A stretch of DNA of 43,950 nucleotides from Hyphochytrium catenoides (Eukaryota > Sar > Hyphochytriomycetes > Hyphochytriales > Hyphochytriaceae), in contig FLMG01002768.1 of the NCBI GenBank assembly GCA_900088475.1, positions 2,662 through 46,611 of the forward strand, written 5' to 3'. The notes beneath the pieces were generated by a model. That model worked only from the letters and a program-made list of their open reading frames with translations, was not told where the DNA came from and did not search any database. The first letter of the stretch is position 1, and each line of letters begins with the position of its first letter. This document shows positions 23,894-32,876 of the stretch, piece after piece. Made by a program: the position numbers and the translations under genes.

Positions 23894-24823
23894 TCACCGT
23901 TGGGCCTCTTGAGTTACTGGCGGTAGGAGCCTCTTAAAGATAAGCCGCATATGATGGTGTCTCGCCCCGCGCAAGAGCCGTAAAGTCTGTTCGTACCCCA
24001 AGTCGGCAGCTAGCCGTCCATCCACCTCGAGCAGCACATCGCCCACTCGAATTCTGTGCTGCCTTCGCGAGCACCGAAGAGGCCGATTGATAACCCTGAC
24101 CAGCGGGAGACCACGCCACTCCTTGAACTCCATGCTTGAGAAGGGTGAAGTGATAGTGTGCTCGATAAGATGACGGGAGAGGAACTGCATCCGAAGAGGA
24201 GTCTTCTCTTCTTCTCCTTTACTGTTACTCCTTATCAGCTCGGCGAGTTGCTTTGCACTGACGCCGTGCACCTGCTTCCCATTCACTGAAAGGAGCTTGT
24301 CCCCCACCGACGCTTTCAACAAGGCCGCTGGAGGGATGCCATCTGCCTTCAGCCTCGTTCTAAGGCTCCTTATATAGAAACATCCATCTGTCGAGCTTCT
24401 CTGAAGTGCCAGCCCTAGTTTCTGCTTGGGCTGCCTTACGAAGACATAAGGTACGCCCGGTGATACTGAACTCAGTGGATCACTGAAGGAGCGGGGCCTC
24501 GGATTTATCACACTCGGTCGTGGGATGAGGGGGCGAGTGCTTTTTGGAATGGCTTGGCTTGTGCCCAAGACAAGCGACGAGGTAGTGGTCTGGAAGGGTA
24601 GTGGTGGAAGCGTAGTTAGACGGTTGTCTCTCGCAACATCTTCTGTAGGCTCCTCGTCGGCAATGGGCTGGAGGGCCTTTTCAGGCCCTACCCGCTCCTT
24701 TAAGGGAGAGAAGTACTGGGTGTAACCTATGGCTAAAGGCTCAAGCTTCAGAGCTTCCCAACGCAAACCTCTCAGCTGCTCCTCCTGTTCTTGCTGCTGA
24801 TTGTCTATTCCTGCCGCCGCCAT
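23894..24823 (-). CDS. Protein with two PDZ-like domains
   Basis: A single uninterrupted frame of 309 aa. The true ATG is at 24823 (context ACAATGGCG), since the frame further upstream opens with TTG only. The N-terminal 120 residues are Gln/Glu-rich and then Pro/Ser/Thr-rich, likely disordered. Residues about 122-208 look like a PDZ domain: KLGLALQRS, then VGDKLLSVNGKQVHGVSAKQ, the signature second half. A second PDZ-like unit (residues about 225-305) has EWRGLPLVRVIN, then RVGDVLLEVDGRLAADLGYE and MRLIFKR. PDZ domains bind C-terminal peptides or lipids, so this is probably a scaffold or adaptor. No signal peptide, membrane span or enzymatic domain is seen. It is intronless, unlike most neighbours. 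Orthology is not recognised. Confidence 0.8.
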   Translation of the reverse strand: MAAAGIDNQQQEQEEQLRGLRWEALKLEPLAIGYTQYFSPLKERVGPEKALQPIADEEPTEDVARDNRLTTLPPLPFQTTTSSLVLGTSQAIPKSTRPLIPRPSVINPRPRSFSDPLSSVSPGVPYVFVRQPKQKLGLALQRSSTDGCFYIRSLRTRLKADGIPPAALLKASVGDKLLSVNGKQVHGVSAKQLAELIRSNSKGEEEKTPLRMQFLSRHLIEHTITSPFSSMEFKEWRGLPLVRVINRPLRCSRRQHRIRVGDVLLEVDGRLAADLGYEQTLRLLRGARHHHMRLIFKRLLPPVTQEAQR

Positions 24824-25534
24824 TGTGTCACAATCTAAAGTCAACTTTGCTCTGTCGTCTCCTTCTTTCGAGACCGATAGTCTTCATGGCACTTCTGAGA
24901 GACACTTCCTATCCTCTCAAGTGGCCCCCGCCTGAGCACTGGCGCTATCTTCCATCCATGAAGATGTGAAATAGCGGATGCAGCCTGGCTGACAGCTGTT
25001 CCCTCCGCTGCTGAGTACATAGATTATGTCCCAGCTCCATCGGTCGGCCAAAGGCTGCGGAACAGAGCCTCTCAGCTCTCGATGAGCTCTAACGCTTCAA
25101 CGCACCGGTTCCCTACCTCGCCCTTTATTATTATCCAGTGCGCCAGCCGCCAGCGCCATCATAAAAACGGATCAGACGCACCCGAAACGCCACCATGTTA
25201 ATTTCGGGAAAGATGGTAAAGCGTTAAGAACCAAAAGAAAATGATCCGCCTGAGATAATCAGGAATCAGTTATCTAGAGACAAAGCTTCAGATAGGGTTT
25301 ATCGAGGGAGTGACCAGGAACTGCTGACAATGGATTCCTAGAGCTCAATCTCCTCGCTGAGGTACGCCTCCATGCAGATCTTTGCAGGTCCAAGATACGC
25401 AGATCGAGCCTACTTCTTCAGACTTAGATTGTACTATGCGCGCGCGGGAACCATGACTTAGGGCCTTGGAGCTCTGACATCAATCTACTTCTAGTTCTCA
25501 CAGTGCAGAACGAATTATAAGACGCCATTGTCTG
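24824..25534. other. Divergent intergenic region between PDZ gene and TFIIH p62 gene
   Basis: About 710 bp containing both promoters. No open frame of interest and no repeat is seen. Confidence 0.55.
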
Positions 25535-27899
25535 ATGGATCCGGAACTGGAAGCAGATGAGGAAGAGTCACAGATGCTCGAGGCTCCAGCGAAGGTGGGG
25601 AAGGAGCAGGGCAAAGTTCTAATCACCTCAAAGCGACTCATGTGGCAACCCTCCATTGCCACCGAATCTGCCGTGGCAAGCGTTGACTGTCCGTGGACCG
25701 CAGTGAAGAGTAAGTCGAAACTGAGCTTCTGCAGTCCAACGTGAAAGGACCAATTAACCTCCCGTTGACTTTAGGCCATCAAGTTAGCGCGAACAGCACT
25801 GCTCGCGCGATGATGAAGCTCAACATGAAGGATCCAAAAGGCAAGCATGACACTCTTTGCCGCTCCACTTACTTCTTTAAGTATGCTCCGCTATTCGAGC
25901 AGTTTCCTCTCTCCTTCGCTTCGCCGGTTCTTCTGTCTCGATCTCTTTGCACTACTTTCGCATCGCTGCTGTGCTTTGTCTCATAAATTTGTCTTGTCTT
26001 TCCCTGCCTTCATCGTTGTCTGTGGTCTCATGCAAGGCTCTAACGTCTTTGCGACTCCCTCGCAGCCTCTTCAGTCGTCATTGAGTTCCTAGGCAACACT
26101 CCGGACGAGGCGAGAGCGAGCCGGAACCAGGCGAAAGACCTGATCTCCATGCTTCTCGCGGGACTAAAGAAGCTCGAATCTGACGGAAACAAGAATAACG
26201 ATGCCTCAGCTGGTGGCTCTTCCTCCTCTTCTTCCCCTTCTAGGCCCTCAGCAGGCGCTACGAAGCCCTTGTTGGCTAAGCGGCCGTCTCTCGTAGAGAG
26301 TAGGATACCCATGGACATTCAGACACGTGAAGCTCTTCTTGCCTCTGACCCCGTGCTAAAGCAACAACACGACGAGATGGTGGGCAGCGGGTTAGTGAAC
26401 GTTGAGGAGTTCTGGGCCACAAGACAGGGTCTCCTACTGAATGAGATTGGCAAGCGGCAGAAGACAGGTCCAGCCAATGCCTTTCTCTCTGATATTCGTC
26501 CCGAGGAAGAGCCGAACTCCAACAGAGTGAAGTACAAGCTAAATGTCCACACGGTGCAGCAAATCTTCGCCCAGTATCCGGCAGTCCACCTGGCCTACAA
26601 GGACCTCGTGCCAGACAAGATGACAGAGAAGGACTTCTGGTACAAATACTTCCAGTCAAAGTATTTTCATAGAGACAGAGGCAAGGCCACCGGCAAGGCA
26701 GATGCCGCCTCGCTTGACATCAGTGATGACCTCTTCGCCAAGTATGATGGCAAAGCAGAAAAAGATAAAGAGGGAAAGGCTGCGGATGTGAGAGGAAAAG
26801 TGGACCGGCTGATGGATCTCATCATCACAGAAGACGGCAGGCTTAGAAAGAGCACCCTGCAGGTCAATGAAGAGACTGTCCCGGAGACTCAGGCAGCTGC
26901 TAGTGAAGCTGCGACGATGGTCTTGGCGAAGTTTAATCGTCATGCACAAATTGTGCTGGATCCGTTATTGCACGAGGGTGATCAACCGCGAAAGGGTCCT
27001 AATTCTGCTTCAGCTGCGGCTTCTATCAGGGCCGCCGTGGAGCTCGAAGATTTGGAGAAGAAGTCTGAAGAAGAGTTCGCCCCACTCAAGATTCAGGATG
27101 AGAGGATGTACTTCGATGTGAGAAGCGAGGCGCTTCCTCACAAAGAGACTGTCAGTCATCCAGCGACGTCAGGTTAGAGCCCATTTTGCCAAGCAAGAAG
27201 ACTCTTGGTCGACCTCCTCTCTCTTTCCCTTCTCCTGTTTTAGCTGTGCGCCACCTAATGATGACCGCCTGTTGCTCCTAGCCTCTGTATTGCCTCGCCC
27301 GCCAACTCTAGTCTCTCCACTGTCTTGACGTCCATCTCTAGACTGCGTCACCCTAACGGCTTCGTTTTGTCCCTTGTCATCCACCAGCTGACGTTCAGAA
27401 GGCAATGACGCTAGACCTGAAGCTCAGTGCGGCGTTTCCTAATCCGCGTAGCTCGGATAAGGTCTTTGCAGACATCATGAGTAAGGCAGCGCCGGCGGGA
27501 GCGGAGAGCGGACTTGGGTTGGGAGGAGGTGGAGGTGATTCTCTCTCAAGTATCCCGCCTGAATTCAAGACCAAGATTTTCTCATATTTCCACTCCACGG
27601 GAGAGCTTCTCAGGCATTTTTGGGCCTTCTGCTCTCTCCCTCCGTCCGCCGAGACAGAGTCAAAGCTTGACCGCATTGTGGCGCGGATAAGCTCCAAATA
27701 TGAGGAGATAGAGACGTTGAGAAGGAATCTTCCTGCTCAGCAGAAGAGTCGTTTGGGGCCGGTACTGAAACCTCTCCTAGACCAGCTTAACAACGCCATT
27801 GTGGAGAAGGCAGGGAGACAGAAGAGGAGGGAAGAGAGGAGAAGAGCCTTGCAGATGAAAGGACTTAAAGGGACCCTCAAGGTTGCATCAGGGCGGTGA
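25535..27899 (+). CDS. TFB1: TFIIH core subunit p62/Tfb1 (GTF2H1 family)
   Basis: Exons 25535-25709, 25775-25840, 26066-27172 and 27388-27899 give 619 aa. p62/Tfb1 is a structural subunit of the TFIIH core in transcription initiation and nucleotide excision repair. A PH-like domain spans residues about 15-110 (GKVLITSKRLMWQP, then ARAMMKLNMKDPK joined to SSVVIEFLGNT, then RASRNQAKDLISML). BSD domain 1 is at about 165-200 (DPVLKQQHDEMVGSGLVNVE, EFWATR) and BSD domain 2 at about 239-285 (QQIFAQYPAVHLAYKDLVP, DFWYKYFQSKYFHRDR). The C-terminus has FSYFHSTGELLRHFWAF and a basic helix like other p62 proteins. The second intron fits only with a GC donor (AAAAG/GCAAGC): the nearby GT at 25881 gives the wrong phase and breaks the PH fold. 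The start follows an upstream stop in frame. Confidence 0.93.
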
Positions 27900-28308
27900 G
27901 GCGGGGGAGGCAAGGAGATCTTGAAAGTTTGTCAGTCGGTACAGGATCCATCGAGGGGACACTGACTGTGAAGAAGTCTTCTGTTACCTCCACAGCGAAG
28001 GTAGCGTTAGAAAGAGCAACCATTTTATTTATGCAGAGGATAGATGCCTGACTTTGAAAGGAGCAACGGGATATGCTTGAGTGTACTGAGGCATAAGCCG
28101 CTACACTCGCAGCTTTAGCTTCATGCCCCGAAGAAGAGGTTCGTTGAGACGAAGCAGCGATGTGAAGGCTGACGGACATTGAAAGGGGCGAGGTCAGCCG
28201 AGGCAGCAGAGCAGGCACTCTTAGTTGCTTATTAAACGAAGAGATGTGCCTGTATTGAACGTATACTGATTATATTGTCCCTTTGCGCAGTGTGACGCGT
28301 GTCATCCG
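27900..28308. other. Convergent intergenic region
   Basis: Between the stops of the p62 gene and the Cys-rich protein. A minus-strand open frame (27877-28218, 113 aa, Ser/Ala-rich) runs into the p62 end and has no family resemblance, so I leave it out as a gene. Confidence 0.5.
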
Positions 28309-28722
28309 CTACGCCCTCAGGGAAAGCCGGAGTGGGTATGCGCAAATGTACGAACCACTGCTCCAGTCACATGTCAGCCTGTCCTTGTTAAATAGAAAGC
28401 ACTTCCTGCCAAAATGCCTGTGGCACCACTGGTCACACTGCTCTCTTCTTGAGAAACAATAACCCAAACGCTTCTGCTGCTGTCTCGCTGAGAGCTTCCG
28501 CACTTCCTGATCTTCTGGTCCAACTGATGGGTCAGCTCGGGTGACTGCACGGAGATGAGACGAATGGTCGGAAAACAGCTGTGGAGTTTGTCTTCCTCCC
28601 TCTATCCGCTGCTGCTCCGTAGCTGTTGTTGCAGTCGGGTCTGCTGCGCGTCCTCCCTCCGAGGCAAGCCAAAGAGCGACCAGTGCCACGGAGAGTAATA
28701 ACGTCCGAAGAAGGGAGTGCAT
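28309..28722 (-). CDS. Small secreted Cys-rich protein with prepropeptide layout
   Basis: An intronless 137-aa frame. The ATG at 28722 was preferred over one 87 bp upstream because it places a clear signal peptide at the very N-terminus (LLRTLLLSVALVALWLAS, likely cleavage after GGRA near residue 26). A polar, low-complexity segment of about 55 residues follows. A basic stretch (KLSARQQQKR) ends in Lys-Arg at 84-85. Immediately after is a compact domain with six cysteines at residues 89, 96, 100, 108, 118 and 127 (C-x6-C-x3-C-x7-C-x9-C-x8-C), enough for three disulfides. Signal, spacer, dibasic site and Cys-rich end resemble processed secreted peptides. The CxxxC is reminiscent of Cys-stabilised helix folds, but the partner CxC is missing. 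The family is unknown and I infer no activity. The C-terminus is Leu/Arg-rich. Confidence 0.65.
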   Translation of the reverse strand: MHSLLRTLLLSVALVALWLASEGGRAADPTATTATEQQRIEGGRQTPQLFSDHSSHLRAVTRADPSVGPEDQEVRKLSARQQQKRLGYCFSRREQCDQWCHRHFGRKCFLFNKDRLTCDWSSGSYICAYPLRLSLRA

Positions 28723-29206
28723 GTTAGAAGAAGGTTGTGACTCTTTCTCTTTTTCTGATGGGCTTCCTGCTCTTGTCCTTATCCTCCGTAGCGGTAGGTT
28801 GTGATTCACAGCTAGCGGTACCTTGCTCTGGAGGTTCAGGGCCGGTGGCTGGAATGAGAAGAGAGAGAGGGAGAGGATTCCTCCGAGCTGTAGGCTTCTG
28901 TCTTATCTTGAGCAGTTTGGAAATGAAGGTGACGGTGTATAGCGGAGGACTATCGTCTTCTCTCTTCTCTGTCCTGCTGGTCCATATACTATGAAAAGGA
29001 ACAGGTAAGATTACTCTTGTCAATCGGCTCCTGCTCCCTCTCTCTCCTGTGACGGATTCTGAGGAGGCTAGTGTTCCTCTGGTCGGCTTCTCTCATCTTC
29101 ATTAATGTTCTCTCTGTCCTTTCTCTCAGTCTTCCTCTCTCTCTCACTCACACACAATCTCTCTCTCGCACACTCTGTCTCTTGGATCTTCTCCAAGAAC
29201 CCCACG
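28723..29206. other. Divergent intergenic region, CT-rich
   Basis: Between the starts of the Cys-rich gene (-) and the bL32-like gene (+). Positions 29100-29190 are strongly CT-rich. No gene is supported. Confidence 0.5.
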
Positions 29207-29738
29207 ATGGCGGCGCTTGCTCTGTCAAGATACCTCTCATGGTCAGTCGCCGATGGCCGTGCTAGACACGCCAGTCGAGCGATGGCTCGTGCTGCAAAAA
29301 AAAAAGCCGACTCTATCTAGGAGGAGGCCTGCGCAGCTCCAGTGCATGATATGTGTGTCCTTGAAGAAGACAGTCGCTTGCAGTTCCTGCCACCACGTGA
29401 GCATACGTCATCAGAAACAGCAGCTGCCGCGTCTCAGGAAATGCTTCGCTTCTCTGTCTCTCTTCTTCTTCCCCCTCTCTCTTTCTCTTCTCACTCTGAC
29501 ATTTTATCGGCGCACCTCTCTCTTCCTCTCTGATTTGTGCTCTCTTCTCTTGCTTTTCCCACATTTTTTTTTCGTTTTCTCCCTTCCTTCCTCCTGCGCC
29601 TCTTCTCCCCTTTCCTAGCACTATGTCTCCTTCTCTTCGTTTTCCCTTCGAGTGCCAACTTTCTCTTCGGCTGTCTCCGACAGCAAGCAAGACACCAGCG
29701 GTAAAGAAGAAGATCCCGAACAGAAGGAGCATTTATAA
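29207..29738 (+). CDS. Probable organellar ribosomal protein bL32, frame broken at an A10 run
   Basis: From ATG 29207 (CACGATGGC) a frame encodes an Ala/Arg/Ser-rich, acid-poor N-terminus (MAALALSRYLSWS, then RARHASRAMARAAKKK), typical of a mitochondrial presequence, and stops at 29318. The frame one base over continues directly from the ten-A run (29296-29305) as KKKPTLSRRR. It then has a C-x2-C-x8-C-x2-C cluster (CMICVSLKKTVACSSC) and a GT-AG intron 29397-29618. Exon 2 (29619-29738) ends KEEDPEQKEHL. bL32 proteins begin with KKK..S..R basic stretches and carry one zinc ribbon of this spacing, so a bL32m-like protein of roughly 100 aa is my best reading. Either a sequence error (one A too many), slippage or a pseudogene explains the break. 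Alternatively translation starts at ATG 29253 in the second frame (87 aa), without a presequence. Confidence 0.5.
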
Positions 29739-31018
29739 CACTAGCAACTCTAATCACTAGGGGCGAGACAGTACAGCGTGATCAAGAACGACCTGGGCAG
29801 ACACCATCACCCCAACCCCCAAAACAGCCCAGTAGATCTGTGGATTGCTTGCAGCAACCCAAAGGAGCAGCCTCCGCTCCTGTGCACAGTGAGACAGGCG
29901 GCTCGGGGTGTGCTCAGTATTAGATCACTCAGTATACAGGCAAAGACCTTCTAGAATAGGCCTTTCCCGGACTGTGCTCTGACTCTGAGCGTCTCGCAAG
30001 CATGAACGGCTACACCTCCTTTGAAGGCCCAAACCAATGGTCAGCGACTTCTCGTCTCCAGAATACTTTAGGGCGTGTGACGTCCTCCATCAGGGCCGCG
30101 CCGTCAGCCAGAACTCTTGCTAAATGCAGCTGCCCCTGCTAGCTACCTAGGAGTAGGAACCGCTATCTGAGCGTCAAGCTGCAAATAAACGACTATGAAG
30201 CTCCTCGTTATGAACTGTCGGGCGACAGTTTGACCCGTTAGATTTTGTCATCGTTTTCTTTATCTCTTACTTCCAAGGTCTTCATGGCAGGAGGAAAGAC
30301 AGCTATCCATCAGCCCCCTCCCCTTCCCCCCATTTTCTCCTTCAGTGCTCTATCTCTCGCTCCGATCTTTCATCTTTCTCTCCCTCTCTAACCACCAACT
30401 GCTGCTCGTTGTTGCTGCCGAGTAAATAGAGGGAGAAAAGGGTAAAGCTAGTGCCACGCTAGGCTAACCCTAAGCTAGGCGAGGGATGAGGTATCTATGC
30501 ACTTTAGAGCGGTAGTAAGGAGCCCAGAGCACAGGACAAAAGGAGAAAAGATGCTTGGAACTACAGAGAAATGAGGCGGTGACGAACCAGAACAGCTTAC
30601 GTGGGAGAGAGAGTGTGCGTCGTTGCTCATGAGACCAAGGAGCAGTGCTAGCGGAAGGCAAGGGAAGCGATATAAACGCGTCCTGCGCTTCGACGGTGCC
30701 ATGGGACGAGCTCGTGGAAAAGGTGAGCGCAGGACGGCCAGGAGAAAGACTGAAATATGAAGTTGGTTAGAAGTCATGCAGACTGCACTCTAGGCCAGCA
30801 GTCCTTAGATATAAATAGAATAATAATAGCGCCAGCTTGAGCAGGATGTGGCAAGAAAGTAAGACCACTATATCCAGCACACTGCTAGGGAGAGAGTTGA
30901 GTACCCACAAAGATAAACAAGAGGCCCAAAGGAAAGGCCATTGAGGAGAATGGATCCTTCGTCAGGTAATGGCAGCTGCAGAAACAAGGAGCATCAGCTT
31001 TTCTCATGTCGCTTCTTT
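29739..31018. other. Convergent intergenic region with two weak small candidates
   Basis: This lies between the stops of the bL32-like and TatA/B-like genes and has no secure gene. Two candidates deserve mention. One is a 46-codon plus-strand frame at 30002-30142 that ends in CSCPC. The other is a minus-strand stretch at 30601-30702 that looks like a first exon (basic start, hydrophobic core, consensus GTAAGC donor) but has no convincing continuation. The rest is CT-rich or featureless. Confidence 0.45.
30601..30702 (-). other. Candidate first exon with signal-peptide-like sequence
   Basis: ATG at 30702 opens 34 codons beginning MAPSKRRTRLYRFPCL and running into a Leu-rich core (PLALLLGL), then a perfect GTAAGC donor in phase 0. 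Nearby acceptors downstream give only very short continuations, so the gene model cannot be completed. Confidence 0.2.
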
Positions 31019-32876
31019 CTATTTCCTCTCCGCCTTGTTGATTTCTTCGAGCACGATTCTATCGGCAATAAAATCAGCCAGAATGTCCGCACCATGATCG
31101 CTTGAGCCTACAGCACAGCACAAAGTATGAGACAGGATGCTTAGCAACAGAACCAACAGAGCAAATATGCCAAAAGGCAGCAGCATAGAGAGAATGGGGA
31201 AGCGAGCCCGAGAGCGAGGAAGAGAAAGGGACGACGTGCAGGAGGGACCCCGCGGGAAGGACAAGAGTGAACTGTGACAACAACCCAAAACGCGGCACGA
31301 GAGAAATCGTGGTAAAGGTCGGAAGAGGGATGATGAAAGAGGAATATTCAGCAGAAGAGCAATGGTAGAAGAGGGTACAAAATTGTGAAATGCCCCTGTG
31401 TATGACAGAGAGACAGGGGAGAGAAATAGTGAGATGGAAGAGTAACACTTCTGAGAGGAAACTAGGGCACGAGTATCGGCAGACTGAAGCAGACGTGGAG
31501 TTAAAGAGCTAAGAGAGTCAGATAAAAAGGTTGCGTTTCAGCAGACCTTTCTGTCCCTTCTGGTTAAGGGACAGCTCAGCAAAGACCAACTTGGCGGCTC
31601 GGGAGTTGGCCTCTTCGCTAAGATCTAGGGGCAAAGACAGCATTGGTGGCAAGCAGACCGTTGAGTGGACAGCTCCGGAGTAACGCAAAAAACTCCGGAG
31701 TAACGCAAAAATACTCAACGGAAGAAGGAGGTTAAGCAAGTTTCGACCAAGTTGGTGAAGAGTTCCCGGACAAAGAAGGCCCTCTGATCCCTGTTGTGCC
31801 TCTGTCTCTTCTCTCACCAGGAGGCAGTGCCATATTCTGTGGTCGGGGAGCTTGAGGAGAGACCGAAGGCTGCGCGCGAGGCGTCGGCGCTGGCGCCCCG
31901 TTCCGTCGATTATCATATTTTCCACTGGTAGCTGAGGTAGACGAAAGAGGAATCGAAAGAACGCTCGGGTGAGTCATAGCAAGACCAAGATAGAAGGACA
32001 AGGCCTTGAGGAGGACAGAGTGATAGTAGCGCAGGGCTAGCCATACAAAGAGAGAAGCAATCGGGTTATCAATAAGGTACTCTTGAGAGTCAAGCAGTAG
32101 AAGGGAAGCCATTAAATGGATTGGAGAGAGTTAAAGTGAGATAGAGGCAAGAAAGACGATCGGACAGTGACAAAGGAAAAACTCCCCCCACCATTGAGAA
32201 CCGCCGATGTTGGTCCTGGAGCTCCTGTCATGACTGAGGTCGACTGCAGCTCATACTTAATCATGTTCAGTTCTTCCACACCGCGGCGGAGCTCCTGCTG
32301 AAGCTGTAGGAGACAGAACCAAAGCCATAGGAGGTCAATTGCCAACCAAAGCCATAGGAGTCAATTGCCAACCAAAGCCATAGGAGGTCAATTGCCAGGA
32401 AGAGTCAATGCATATAATGCGGACCAGTCTAAGGGCGGGAGACGTGGATAGAAGGAGCTTTGGAGAGAGGGAGAGACAAGTGTCTTGCTCGACCTGATAG
32501 AACTCGCTGTCCTGGTTCATTATGTGAAGCTTGGCTCTGCTGCGCTGTATGAAACCGAGGCTCTTTCCCAGCACCCATCCCAGGCCCTGCGCTACCTTTG
32601 GCACTTCTCGACGGCCTACCACCAACAACAGTGAAGAGTTGCCGTTAACAGAAGCGACCTTGGAAACACAGAAATGCAGGGGGCGGTAGCGAAGAGGTTT
32701 ATGGGATGCGGACGGATAAAACAGCGAAAGGCGGCAAGGTAGGAGCGATGCAGCATAAAGAAGAACAACACTGGTTAAGTCGTTGACATTTGCCCTCTCT
32801 GACTTAAAGGTCGCGGCTCACCCATCAAGATGCCAGCACCGCCAGCCACAAGCAGCAGCTTGATGATTGACGTCAT
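31019..32876 (-). CDS. TatA/TatB (Hcf106)-like protein, nuclear-encoded
   Basis: Exons 32494-32658, 32192-32303, 31818-31931, 31547-31624 and 31019-31107 join in phase and encode 185 aa. A likely first exon at 32822-32876 adds an N-terminal hydrophobic helix (MTSIIKLLLVAGGAGILM), about 203 aa in all. Its good donor (G/GTGAGC) is phase 1 while exon 2 needs phase 0, so this junction is unresolved. Exon 2 has the TatA/B signature: hydrophobic turn, then VVGRREVPKVAQGLGWVLGK, where G-x3-V/L-P-x2-A-x2-L-G leads an amphipathic helix. Exon 3 continues as a charged helix (LQQELRRGVEELNMIKYEL), as in TatB. A Pro/Arg-rich linker and an acidic C-terminal helix (GADILADFIADRIVLEE) follow. TatA/B form the pore and receptor of the twin-arginine translocase in bacteria, plastids and some mitochondria. 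No long transit peptide is visible. The compartment is unknown. Confidence 0.65.
32318..32397 (+). repeat. Intronic minisatellite, three 26-27 bp units
   Basis: ACCAAAGCCATAGGAGGTCA with ATTGCCA recurs at 32318-32344, 32345-32370 (one G missing) and 32371-32397. It lies in the intron between exons 2 and 3 of the TatA/B-like gene. It starts 14 bp past the acceptor-side exon boundary, so it forms part of the region where a branch point and polypyrimidine tract would be. Confidence 0.9.

Noticed and set aside
25881-26065. Alternative GT donor for the second p62 intron
   Set aside because: It leaves phase 2, while both usable acceptors need phase 1. The result hits stops and breaks the PH domain.
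27877-28218. 113-codon minus-strand open frame overlapping the p62 stop
   Set aside because: Ser-rich, no motif, overlaps a confident gene end. Likely chance.
29313-29732. 139-codon minus-strand frame with a hydrophobic start
   Set aside because: It is antisense to the bL32-like exons and CT-rich intron. Its Lys/Glu/Arg runs are the complement of the CT tract.
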